Numbered from the stretch's first letter, positions 11,565 to 18,732 are shown. The stretch is DNA of 30,230 nt from Clostridia bacterium (GCA_027335515.1 DAHWHT010000256.1:1-30230); one strand, 5' to 3'. Made by a program: numbers and translations. Notes: generated by a model from the letters alone, not told the origin.

Positions 11565-12752
11565 TCAGGCGGGCCGCGGGGTCCAGGCGATGTCGAAGCG
11601 GTAGGCCAGGCCGCTGCCGTCGTCGCTGCTGGGCGCCCCGATCGCCCGCGGCACGGCGGTCACACCCACGCCGGCGGCTCCCGGAGCGCGGCGCCAGGCG
11701 TCGAACGTCTCGGCAAGCAAACCGGCGAGCCGCGGCGCACCCCGCAAACCGAAGCCCACGGAGTCCGCCCCTGCCGCCAGACGCCCAATCAGGGCCACCG
11801 TGCCCCCGTGGACCGGATCCCACGCGACCACGCCCCTGGCGTTCGATTCTCCGGGCCGGTCGCGCTCGACCACCGCCACCCGCCAACGGCCGTGGGCGCC
11901 GGCGACAACCAGCGGGAGGCACCAGGCGTCCTCGGCCCGCACCGCCCCCGCCAGCGGCCGTGGCGGCGTTGGGTCGTTCAGCAGCGCCTCCAGGCGTTCC
12001 GCGTCAAAGTCCGCCGCATGCTGGGCCTGCAACTGCCAGCCGCCGGACAGCGCCCGCCGGACCGGCGGGCAGGCAAACGGGCCGCGCATGGGCACGAAGC
12101 GGACCGGATCCAGCGCGATGGCATCCAAAACCTCCGACGCGGCCCGCCGCCGGAAGGTCACAAGGCAATCGGCGCCCGCCAACACCAGAGGCACCACCAA
12201 CCGACCCTCGGGGCGCAGTTGACGCACCCAACTGAGCGAGATATCGGTCGTGGCGGCCGCCAGAACCATACGCTCGTAGGGCGCCCCCTCGGCATACCCG
12301 AAGGTACCGTCGGCCCAGACCACCCGCACCCCCGCCTGGCCGACACGCAGCAGGTTCTCCCTGGCGGCGGCGCAGGCCCCGGCGACCACGTCCATGCAGA
12401 CCACGCATTCCGGACCCGCGAGCACGGCGTAGACCGAGGCGGCAAAGCCCGTACCCCCGCCTATCTCCAGCAACCGCATCCCGGGCCGCAACGCCAGGCG
12501 TTCGGCGACCAGGGCGACCACGGCCGGCTGCTCGGCCACGCTGAGGATTTCCTGTTCGTGCATCAGGGTGGGCACGGACTGATCCTGATACGCCAAATCC
12601 ACCGCACTATCGGGCAGGAAGTAATGGCGGGGCACCGTGCGAAAGGCCTCGATCACCTCAGGCGAACGCAGGCCGCGCTGCCCGACCAGGTGCCGAACCA
12701 ACTGCTCCTGGGCCTGGCGCCAGTCGCGCGCGCCGCCCACACCCATGTCCAT
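11565..12752 (-). CDS. PCMT-family methyltransferase with long C-terminal extension
   Basis: A 395-residue protein. Residues about 10-220 form a protein-L-isoaspartate O-methyltransferase-type, SAM-dependent Rossmann domain: N-terminal QLVRHLVGQRGLRSPEVIEAF and VPRHYFLPD, then motif I LLEIGGGTGF at about 95-104 and VVWADGTFGY further on. Ordinary enzymes have about 210 residues; here some 175 extra residues follow, with strands such as RWRVAVVERDRPG and a C-terminal YRFDIAWTPRP. This layout recalls the PCMT-like enzymes that act on peptides or serve FxLD-type systems, but no precursor peptide is seen nearby. ATG 12752 and ATG 12746 are both possible; GGGGGCGGGGG precedes them and its spacing slightly favours 12746. 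The gene is divergent from the small coiled-coil ORF. The domain is clear; the target is not. Confidence 0.85.
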   Translation of the reverse strand: MDMGVGGARDWRQAQEQLVRHLVGQRGLRSPEVIEAFRTVPRHYFLPDSAVDLAYQDQSVPTLMHEQEILSVAEQPAVVALVAERLALRPGMRLLEIGGGTGFAASVYAVLAGPECVVCMDVVAGACAAARENLLRVGQAGVRVVWADGTFGYAEGAPYERMVLAAATTDISLSWVRQLRPEGRLVVPLVLAGADCLVTFRRRAASEVLDAIALDPVRFVPMRGPFACPPVRRALSGGWQLQAQHAADFDAERLEALLNDPTPPRPLAGAVRAEDAWCLPLVVAGAHGRWRVAVVERDRPGESNARGVVAWDPVHGGTVALIGRLAAGADSVGFGLRGAPRLAGLLAETFDAWRRAPGAAGVGVTAVPRAIGAPSSDDGSGLAYRFDIAWTPRPA

Positions 12753-12960
12753 CCCCCGCCCCCTGCGGCTGCTGGCGGCCTCTGGTACCGAGCGTCGTAA
12801 GCACCATGTCGGGCCGACCTTCTCCGGGGCACGACACCGCTTCGCCCGCCGAGGCGCCATTCCCTGGCGGCATCCCCACACCCGTGTGCGGAAGCCAGGA
12901 GGCGGGTCACGTCGCGCCGTATACGATCGCATGACCCGGTGCGGAGGGGGCGAAACCGCG

Positions 12961-13215
12961 TTGCACGCGCAGTCGCGCCTTCGGGTGGCGCGCCGCCGCC
13001 GCGAGCGGATCGAACAACGGTTGCGCCCCCTGTTGCTGGAGCGGGCGACGGCGCAGGCGCTTTTTCAAGCAACCAGCGGCGTGGTCGGCGACCAACCCAC
13101 GGACACCGAGCGGCTCGCCCAACTCGACGCCGCCATTTCGCGGCTGAACGACGTGGAAAGGGCCCTGCGGCAAGAGGCCGAACGGTTGCGCGCCTGGGTG
13201 CGACCGGCGGGCTGA
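12961..13215 (+). CDS. Small predicted coiled-coil protein
   Basis: An 84-residue ORF starting with TTG 12961, preceded by GGAGGGGG with 10-base spacing; an in-frame ATG at 12931 would add ten residues. The product is highly charged and predicted all-helical: an Arg-rich first helix (RLRVARRRRERIEQRL), a short turn (SGVVGDQPTDTER) and a second helix with heptad-like leucines (RLAQLDAAISRLNDVERALR). This resembles a two-helix coiled coil of the kind seen in small structural or nucleic-acid-binding proteins. Third codon positions are strongly G/C, like the neighbouring genes. A weak -10-like TATACGAT lies at 12920-12927. It is divergent from the methyltransferase gene. I do not recognise a family; the evidence that it is coding is moderate. 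Confidence 0.5.
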   Translation: MHAQSRLRVARRRRERIEQRLRPLLLERATAQALFQATSGVVGDQPTDTERLAQLDAAISRLNDVERALRQEAERLRAWVRPAG

Positions 13216-13454
13216 GTCGGAAAGCTCCAGACAGGCTCCGACAACGAAGGTGAGACGCGGGCCGCCATCCCCCGTTTGCGGCGGTCGGGTCAGGCGCTGG
13301 CGGCAGGTCCGGCTGCGCACCCGCTGGTATGTGCAGCTGCAGCGGCCGAACCCGTTTGCGCACCGGGTTGCCGGCGGGCCCAGCACCAACGCCCTCAGCC
13401 AACCGTGCGCGCCTGAAGGGTGACGGCGCGAACCGCCCGCCGCCGCGCGATCCC

Positions 13455-14600
13455 CTACGGACGGAGCACGCAGAACTGTATCTGGTAGAGCCGGAAGATC
13501 GATCTCAGAAAGTCGGCGCCCGTAGCGTACAGCGACCGCTCGTATTCCGTCACGGCAAACGTCGGCGTCTCCGTCCCGTAGCGGACGAACTCAGGTGGAT
13601 CGACCGGCTCGACCTCCGTGCACCCCGGGATCACTTCGGCCTGCGCCAGGTTCGGCCGGCTCGGCGCCGGCGTGATGGAGATGCTCGTGCGCTGCACCTG
13701 CGACCGCGCAGCTTCCGATGTGAACACAGGTCGCTCCGGTGGACCGCAGAGCACATCGACGAATGGCTCACCGTCGGCCAGCCCCCACAGCGGCGGAAAG
13801 CGGCCGCAGGAGACCGGAGTGAGGGCCTGCGGCACGACCCCCGCTTTGGCATAGGTCACAAGCGCGCCGGTCGCCGGATCCAGACGGCCGACCTGTTTTT
13901 GGTCCACGAACCAGACCGCACCGTCGGCGACGACGAAGAGCCGGAGCGGGTTGCCGCCGTCCGGCAACGGATACTCGACCAGATCGCCGGTATTCGGATT
14001 GAGCCGGGCGATGCGGTTGGTCGAAAACTCGCAGAAGAAGAACTCGCCGTCGGGGCCGAAGCGGCCGTCGAACGGGGCGGACTCCGTTGGCAGGGTGTAT
14101 CTGGTCAGGGTGTCGGTCGTCGGGTCGAGGCGCAGGATGGATCCCGGCCCCGTGCCGCTCTCCATGGAGATGAAGACGGCGTTATCGGGGGCCACCCGGA
14201 TCCCGCGCAGGGTGGACGTCGTGGGATTCACCGGCAGGGTCCAGGTCCACTGCCCCCGAGCCACCGGGTCGACGCGGTGCACGACGGGCAACGCCGAGGA
14301 CACCCACACCGCACCGTCATCTTGGTCGAGGTAGTTGGCGCCGATTCCCGTAGCGAAACCCAGGCGGGTATCCACATCCCACGTCCGGATGATGTTGTCC
14401 TCCGGATCCAGGTTGCCCAAAATACCGTGGTCGTTGACCATCGAGGTCGTCGCGGCCGTAAACCACACGCTGTTCAGCGGAGCCACCGATGTGGTCAGCC
14501 GGTTGCCCTGGATGGCCAGCCCCGCGGAGAGCGACAGCGTGTTCAGATCCCAGGCCTTCACGCGCGCGTCGCCGAACTTCGGGCAAGGGCGCTTGTGCAC
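13455..14600 (-). CDS. Vgb/streptogramin lyase-like beta-propeller protein
   Basis: A 381-residue protein made of repeated four-stranded blades, seen from recurring units: LRLDPTTDTLTRYTLP, ARLNPNTGDLVEYPLP and GRLDPATGALVTY, plus NLDPEDNIIRTWD earlier. This is the pattern of the Vgb/SMP-30-type propellers. The antibiotic-lyase activity of true Vgb cannot be assumed. No signal peptide is present, and the C-terminal 90 residues (with CGPPERPVF and ending YQIQFCVLRP) lie outside the repeat pattern. The GTG start at 14600 is well supported: AGGAGG lies 8 bases upstream on the minus strand. The gene ends with TAG. A good promoter candidate lies about 470 bases upstream (15079-15108), giving a long leader. 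Fold confident; function unknown. Confidence 0.8.
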   Translation of the reverse strand: MHKRPCPKFGDARVKAWDLNTLSLSAGLAIQGNRLTTSVAPLNSVWFTAATTSMVNDHGILGNLDPEDNIIRTWDVDTRLGFATGIGANYLDQDDGAVWVSSALPVVHRVDPVARGQWTWTLPVNPTTSTLRGIRVAPDNAVFISMESGTGPGSILRLDPTTDTLTRYTLPTESAPFDGRFGPDGEFFFCEFSTNRIARLNPNTGDLVEYPLPDGGNPLRLFVVADGAVWFVDQKQVGRLDPATGALVTYAKAGVVPQALTPVSCGRFPPLWGLADGEPFVDVLCGPPERPVFTSEAARSQVQRTSISITPAPSRPNLAQAEVIPGCTEVEPVDPPEFVRYGTETPTFAVTEYERSLYATGADFLRSIFRLYQIQFCVLRP

Positions 14601-15078
14601 CGTGGTCGCCTCCTGACGCAAGACATGCTATGCGGCCATCTGCGGGAGTGCCGCCGCGCCTTCTCGCCCGGGCCGACGGGAGCCGCCCGCGTCGGGTGCG
14701 CGGCGGCCAAGCGCAGGTGATCTATCGCAGTGCATGGCGGCGCGGTGACCGGGTGAAGCCGCCGCCACACAGACGCACGGTATCCGCTGGAACGGCGCGG
14801 GCGGAACCGGCCGGGCCCGCAGGCGGACGGGTGGGAGTGGATGGCACCGCAACACTCGACGCAGGCGGGGCCGCACCGACAAAGCGGCACGCCCCCGCCA
14901 ACCGGCGCCTGTGCGAGTCGTGTTGTGCCGTACCGGGCAGTATCGTCGAATAGTGGAACAGTGAACATGCAGTCTGCGAGTTGTGGCCTGGCCACGTGTC
15001 GACGCAGGCATCGAGGTCCAGGGGAAGGGTCCGGACCCAGACCAAGTGCTGGGCGAAGGCCCTGCATCTCTCGCAGAC

Positions 15079-15108
15079 AGTATAGCACAACCACGCCAGA
15101 AATGTCAG
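15079..15108 (-). promoter_or_regulatory. Sigma-A-type promoter, leftward
   Basis: On the minus strand, CTGACA (15108-15103; one mismatch to TTGACA) and TATACT (15084-15079; one mismatch to TATAAT) are separated by 18 bases. Transcription would start near 15072 and run toward the beta-propeller gene, leaving a leader of about 470 bases. One arm of an inverted repeat (15070-15078) lies at the start site and could be an operator. Confidence 0.5.
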
Positions 15109-15177
15109 TCTATTCCTTCACGCCTGGCTGCCGTAAGATGGGGCGCATCCGCAGCCCGCCCGAAAACACTGACAAGC

Positions 15178-15206
15178 TTGCAGTTACAGGGGTGATCCCC
15201 TATCGG
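15178..15206 (+). promoter_or_regulatory. Possible promoter with palindromic spacer, ABC transporter gene
   Basis: TTGCAG (15178-15183) and TATCGG (15201-15206) are 17 bases apart; the -10 match is weak. The spacer holds GGGGTGATCCCC (15189-15200), an inverted repeat with 4-base arms that could be a regulator site between the two hexamers. The only ORF directly downstream is the ABC transporter gene starting at 15232. Confidence 0.25.
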
Positions 15207-15231
15207 CAAGACGAGGGTCACACGGCCCAAC

Positions 15232-16902
15232 GTGCAGCGGTACGTAGCCTTGGGCCAGGCGCTGCTGGCGCCCGAAGCGGGCACATATGCCCTGATGCTC
15301 TTGCTTACGGCGATCCAGGTGCTCCTCGGACTGCTTCTGCCCCTTTACATGCGTGCCGTGATCGATCTGGTCATCATACCGCGCTCCCTGCGGCCGCTGA
15401 TCCCGCTACTGATCTTCGCCCTGGCCACGACCCTGGTCACCATGGTGGCGCGAGAAGCGGCCAGCCGACTCAGTCTGCACATGCACCTCCGGATGCGTGG
15501 CCGCCTGCTGCTGCACTTTTTCAACCGGATACCGGACGCCGCGCTCAGCGCGGGGGACGTGGGAGTCACCTTCTCGACGGACATCACGAAGGTCCTGGGC
15601 GTCGTCTACGTGCCAGAGAACATTCTGGAAGGCCTCGTCCGGCTGGGGTTCGTCGCCGTCATCACCTGGCGCGCCGACCCATACCTGCTCCTCGTCGCAG
15701 CAGTCCTCTTCGGGCTGCAAAACGTGCTTCAAAACCGCATCGTGCTCAACCGCGTTCGGCTGCGCCGGGCACACATCCGGTCCAACGCGTCGTACCTGCA
15801 GCTGCTTGAGGAGGTAGCCGGTGATCGTGACGCGTACCGCAACGGCGTCCTTCGGCGCAACACCTCGGCTCTGGCCGGACGGCGCCTGCAGTTCTATTCG
15901 CGGCTCAATGACATGGACTGGCGCGCCAAGGTGGCCAACGCAGCGATCGGCAACACCTCGTCCGCCCTTACCCAGCAGGCCCTGACGGCTTTTCTGGCGC
16001 TTGCTGCGATCCAGGGGCGAATCGGGGTGGGAACCTTCATAGCACTCCTGGCCTATTTCTCAACGCTCAACGTCCCGCTCGCTGAGTTGCGAGGCGCCGT
16101 GCTCCAAGTGATCGCCGCCAGCGCCGACTTCGAGCGCCTTCTGCGCTGGGCGAGGGCGTCCGAACTGCCACACACCATTCGCGTTCCCGGACGCAGCGCC
16201 GGAGGTGGGGAGTGGGCCCCACCGTACACCGTCCACATGCGCAACGTAGCCCTGTACCATGAATCGGGTGTGCGGGGTCCTGTCCTGCGGGCGGACGACT
16301 TGATCTTCGGGCCCGGTGGCACCCACGAGATCGTAGGGCCGAACGGGTGTGGAAAGACGTCTCTCGCCAGCCTGTTGGCCGGCGCCGACAGAAGCCGGTT
16401 CCATGGCGATTTGGTGATCCGGGACGGGCGGGGTGCCGTCTGCGACCCCAGCCGTTTGGTGGCCAAGGTCGGCGCCCAGACCACCGTAACCAGTGGGTCA
16501 CTGCTGTCTAACGTCATGCGCGGGGCCCGCGACGCGGCCAGCGCGCGGACGTTGATGCGCGACGCCTTTTCCGGTGAACCGTGGGGAGACCGCCTCCGGG
16601 ACGGTGAGATGACGAGGATGGGGCCGGAGCGCGGCCTGTCTCGGGGCGAGGAGCTGTATGTCTGCGCGATCCGGGCGTTGGCCGCGCGGCCCGGAATACT
16701 GATTCTCGACGACGTCGTGGGGAATATCGACGCCGGCCTACGCGACCGACTCCTCAGTCTTGTGGAGGACCTCGGCTGCATGCTGCTGATCTTCGGGCCG
16801 GAGCGAATGGACCTTCAGGGCCATGTCGCAACGGGATACCGCATTCGCCGCTTGAAAGGGAGCGTACCGACATACATTCTGGACGGCACCGGTTCCGCGT
16901 GA
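15232..16902 (+). CDS. ABC exporter half-transporter with degenerate nucleotide-binding site
   Basis: A 556-residue fused membrane-ATPase subunit of the ABC exporter type. Hydrophobic helices fill residues about 18-310; the ATPase domain follows. A-loop Tyr (VALYHESG) and a normal Walker A (GPNGCGKTS, near residue 370) and Q-loop (GAQTTVTSGSLLSNV) are present. The signature is LSRGEE instead of LSGGQ, Walker B ends ILILDDV with Asp where the catalytic Glu belongs, and no switch-loop His is visible (LLIFGPERMD). Such a subunit normally needs a second, competent half-transporter to hydrolyse ATP, but none is adjacent. The start is GTG 15232: an in-frame stop lies 39 bases upstream and no other start codon intervenes, though only a weak GAGGG lies 14 bases upstream. 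The stop overlaps the next small ORF (GTGA). The cargo is unknown. Confidence 0.9.
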   Translation: MQRYVALGQALLAPEAGTYALMLLLTAIQVLLGLLLPLYMRAVIDLVIIPRSLRPLIPLLIFALATTLVTMVAREAASRLSLHMHLRMRGRLLLHFFNRIPDAALSAGDVGVTFSTDITKVLGVVYVPENILEGLVRLGFVAVITWRADPYLLLVAAVLFGLQNVLQNRIVLNRVRLRRAHIRSNASYLQLLEEVAGDRDAYRNGVLRRNTSALAGRRLQFYSRLNDMDWRAKVANAAIGNTSSALTQQALTAFLALAAIQGRIGVGTFIALLAYFSTLNVPLAELRGAVLQVIAASADFERLLRWARASELPHTIRVPGRSAGGGEWAPPYTVHMRNVALYHESGVRGPVLRADDLIFGPGGTHEIVGPNGCGKTSLASLLAGADRSRFHGDLVIRDGRGAVCDPSRLVAKVGAQTTVTSGSLLSNVMRGARDAASARTLMRDAFSGEPWGDRLRDGEMTRMGPERGLSRGEELYVCAIRALAARPGILILDDVVGNIDAGLRDRLLSLVEDLGCMLLIFGPERMDLQGHVATGYRIRRLKGSVPTYILDGTGSA

Positions 16903-17072
16903 TCCGCGCCGGGTGGGGCCCGCCCGACGACCGCCGGGTATTATGGACAGCCGTCCTCGCCGTCCTGGTGAGTCTCGCGTTCGTACTGTCTCTGTGGCTG
17001 GTGCGGATCGACGGTACCATCAGCCTGGCCCATGCACTGTTCGCCGAGAATACTGCGGCGCATCAGAGGTAA
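16899..17072 (+). CDS. 57-residue single-pass membrane protein overlapping the ABC transporter gene, possibly truncated
   Basis: GTG 16899 overlaps the TGA of the ABC transporter gene by four bases (GTGA), so the two are likely translationally coupled. The product has a basic, proline-containing N-terminus (MIRAGWGPPDDRR), one strong membrane helix (about residues 14-36, WTAVLAVLVSLAFVLSLWLV) and a short tail (RIDGTISLAHALFAENTAAHQR). The topology would suit either a tiny accessory peptide or the N-terminus of a longer membrane-anchored protein such as an adaptor. The last few codons appear to lie in the adjoining dead IS200-type sequence, so the original gene may have been cut off by that insertion. 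I do not recognise a family. Confidence 0.5.
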   Translation: MIRAGWGPPDDRRVLWTAVLAVLVSLAFVLSLWLVRIDGTISLAHALFAENTAAHQR

Positions 17073-17325
17073 CACGAGCGCACCGTTGACCAGCCGCCCT
17101 CGCCCCCTGACGGATCGCCGTGCGCCTCGTGAGCGAACTCCGACCTGGCATGACCTCCGTCTCGATCTCGGCCGCACCCCGTTCCGCAACCACAGAGGGG
17201 AGACTGCCCTTTGGTCACGCGTCGACGCCGTCGATGAGCACCTTGCGGCGCCACTTGGGAGACCACACCACGTGGTACTCGCAGGAGGACACCCCGTCGT
17301 GGTTCAACCGTAGCGCCTTCCTCAT
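17066..17325 (-). mobile_element. Degraded IS200/IS605-family transposase (tnpA) remnant
   Basis: ATG 17325 (GGAG upstream) opens 36 codons matching the N-terminus of IS200-type TnpA: SSCEYHVVWSPKWRRKVLIDGVDA. A TGA follows at 17217-17215. Beyond it, the same frame still reads VVAERGAAEIETEVMP, the family sequence that normally continues into the HUH motif, but here it jumps to GRSS, so the DHVH metal-binding motif has been deleted. A later frame gives EFAHEAHGDPS and WSTVRSCYL, resembling the downstream EFPHLR...LPTLWTRSYFV region, before homology stops. The catalytic tyrosine region is missing. No tnpB is present. The element is therefore inactive; its left junction lies near the end of the small membrane ORF and its right end near 17375. 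Confidence 0.75.
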
Positions 17326-17357
17326 GTTCGTCTCCGAGCCACTATGGATGCCCCTCT

Positions 17358-17375
17358 GGGCTGGGTTGGGTTGGG
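17358..17375 (+). repeat. G-quadruplex-type GGG repeat
   Basis: Four runs of GGG separated by two-base loops (CT, TT, TT) occupy this site on the plus strand, directly after the stop of the transglutaminase-like gene (17376-17378, minus strand) and about 30 bases outside the tnpA remnant. Short loops favour a stable parallel quadruplex. It may mark the former end of the insertion element. Confidence 0.6.
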
Positions 17376-18188
17376 CTAAGATCGAACCGCATCCGCCACC
17401 CGCAGCGGCGCGCGCCCCCCCACGGACCGGGCCTGGGAGCAAAGGGCGCGGTAGGCGGCGACCGTGTCGGCCAGGCGGCCCAGGTGGCGGTGCAGATTGA
17501 CCCTGCCATCCATGGCCCCAAGTACGAGCGGTTCCACGCTGCACACCGCCCGCCGCCACGCCGGCCACCCGGGCAGGCGACGCAGTCCTCCCGAGTGCAC
17601 CGCATCCCAACCCTCGACCAGGTAGGGCTCGGAACGGCCCACGCAGCCGTGATCGCGCACCAGGACCAGCGCCAGGGGGAGCAGCGGCAGGCGGTCCCCG
17701 CAGCCGGCGGCGGCGTTGGAACCGGTCCGGATCAGGCGGGCCCGCACCCAGGCATCCAGGCCGCAGACACCCAGACACGGATCGGCGGGAATCCAGTCTC
17801 CGGATTCCGTACCGATCTCCAGCCAGCGGTATTCGCCGTGGCGAGACCCGTTCAGCGAGGCCCGGTCCCCGCGCCGCTGCACCTCGCGCGCCGCAAAGGC
17901 CCCCCGCAGGGCATTGGGCGCCAGCAGGCCCACCTCGAAGACCGTTCGCACGACGATCCCTTGGGTTTCACAGAGTCCCCACAGGACATGGTTGATGTCG
18001 CCACACGAGCCGAAACCATCGGCCAGCACGCGGGACACCGAGCGGGGCAGACCGACCTTCGATTCCATCCAAACGACGTGGCCATGCACCCACCGTACCA
18101 GCGCCGCCGCCTTGGCGACCACACCGTCGGCGTCCCCGGCCACCTCGGCCGCGATTCGCGCCACCACATCCCCCACGGTCTCCACCAT
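17376..18188 (-). CDS. Transglutaminase-like cysteine protein with atypical active site
   Basis: A 270-residue protein with the transglutaminase/protease-like core: Cys62 in DGFGSCGDINHVLWGLC at the start of the helix, followed by GIVVRTVFEVG, then YRWLEIG and GDWIPADPCLG. The Cys and the final Asp (about 136) are where the catalytic triad expects them. The usual H-x-W that carries the catalytic His is replaced by Y-R-W; the only nearby His is five residues before the Trp (RHGEYRW). The enzyme may therefore be inactive or use a shifted His. There is no signal peptide, and the C-terminal half is specific to this protein. ATG 18188 is preferred over GTG 18194; neither has a good ribosome site. 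It ends in TAG beside the G-quadruplex motif. A -10-like TATAAC lies about 100 bases upstream on the minus strand. Confidence 0.75.
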   Translation of the reverse strand: MVETVGDVVARIAAEVAGDADGVVAKAAALVRWVHGHVVWMESKVGLPRSVSRVLADGFGSCGDINHVLWGLCETQGIVVRTVFEVGLLAPNALRGAFAAREVQRRGDRASLNGSRHGEYRWLEIGTESGDWIPADPCLGVCGLDAWVRARLIRTGSNAAAGCGDRLPLLPLALVLVRDHGCVGRSEPYLVEGWDAVHSGGLRRLPGWPAWRRAVCSVEPLVLGAMDGRVNLHRHLGRLADTVAAYRALCSQARSVGGRAPLRVADAVRS

Positions 18189-18360
18189 CCACACGTACGC
18201 ACGTCTGGACCCCGGCGGCCGCCCGCAGGCGGCGTGGGCACGTGTTCTATCCCGTCAAGCCCAATCCCTGCCCCTTGGGCCCGTCGTGTTATAACAGCGG
18301 GGGGTCGCCGGGAACTGGTCCGGCGTTCGGTTACCGGGGTGAACCGCCATCCGTCGGCGT

Positions 18361-18732
18361 TCACACGGGCGCCGTTGCGGGGGCTGAGCGCGACGAACGA
18401 CGGCGCAGGCGGCGGCCGGAGCCCGCAAGGATATACAGGGCACCAAACAGCAACAGGCCGTCCAGCGCGTCACCGGCCCGCAGCACCGGATCGGCGCCGG
18501 CCAGCGCGAAAATCGTAGCGCGCACGCCTTCGAGCAGGTAGATCGCGGCGATCGCCCGTCCGATCGGGGGCAGGCGAGAGCCGCACAGCCAGCCCCCCCC
18601 ATACATCAGCGCCAAACAAGCACCCACCAAGACCGTCACCCCGGTGCCGCTTGCGTCATACGCCAGGCCGGCCAGCAACGTGGACAACGAACCGCAGGCA
18701 AAGACAGGCTGAAGGCGGTCGCGCGCCCCCAT
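18361..18732 (-). CDS. Small integral membrane protein, possibly 5'-truncated by a frameshift
   Basis: A 123-residue protein with four hydrophobic segments (about 11-26, 31-50, 57-80 and 86-105) and a basic tail (GRRLRRRSSR), so its C-terminus is probably cytoplasmic. I do not recognise a family. ATG 18732 has only a G-rich tract upstream. In another frame the bases just upstream encode another membrane-like segment (GFAVADVLLIALDVVRLG), and the switch between frames falls exactly at the G-runs around 18726-18736. This suggests that the true gene begins further upstream and that a one-base indel, real or a sequencing artefact, separates the pieces. It sits 173 bases upstream of the transglutaminase-like gene on the same strand. 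Confidence 0.55.
   Translation of the reverse strand: MGARDRLQPVFACGSLSTLLAGLAYDASGTGVTVLVGACLALMYGGGWLCGSRLPPIGRAIAAIYLLEGVRATIFALAGADPVLRAGDALDGLLLFGALYILAGSGRRLRRRSSRSAPATAPV

Larger units (their letters stand above)
14601..15231. other. Non-coding region between divergent propeller and ABC transporter genes
   Basis: About 630 bases, locally richer in A/T than most of the window around 15080-15215. It contains a leftward promoter candidate (15079-15108), a possible rightward promoter with a short palindrome (15178-15206), and a 9-base perfect inverted repeat, GTCTGCGAG at 14972-14980 with CTCGCAGAC at 15070-15078, whose right arm touches the predicted leftward start site. Open frames crossing it look non-coding. 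Confidence 0.5.

Noticed and set aside
10290..12800. An 836-codon open frame on the plus strand
   Set aside because: It lies opposite the DUF2325 and methyltransferase genes and has low-complexity composition without motifs.
13216..13454. Terminator between the small ORF and the propeller gene
   Set aside because: An imperfect hairpin (TCGGA...TCCGA, 13217-13241) is present but there is no following T-run on either strand.
17215..17217. Selenocysteine TGA in the transposase
   Set aside because: Homology continues after the TGA for only a short way before a deletion and frame changes; the element is simply broken.
17376..17778. A 187-codon minus-strand frame joining the tnpA start to upstream sequence
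   Set aside because: Only its last 36 codons, from ATG 17325, match TnpA; the rest is a shadow frame of the transglutaminase-like gene.
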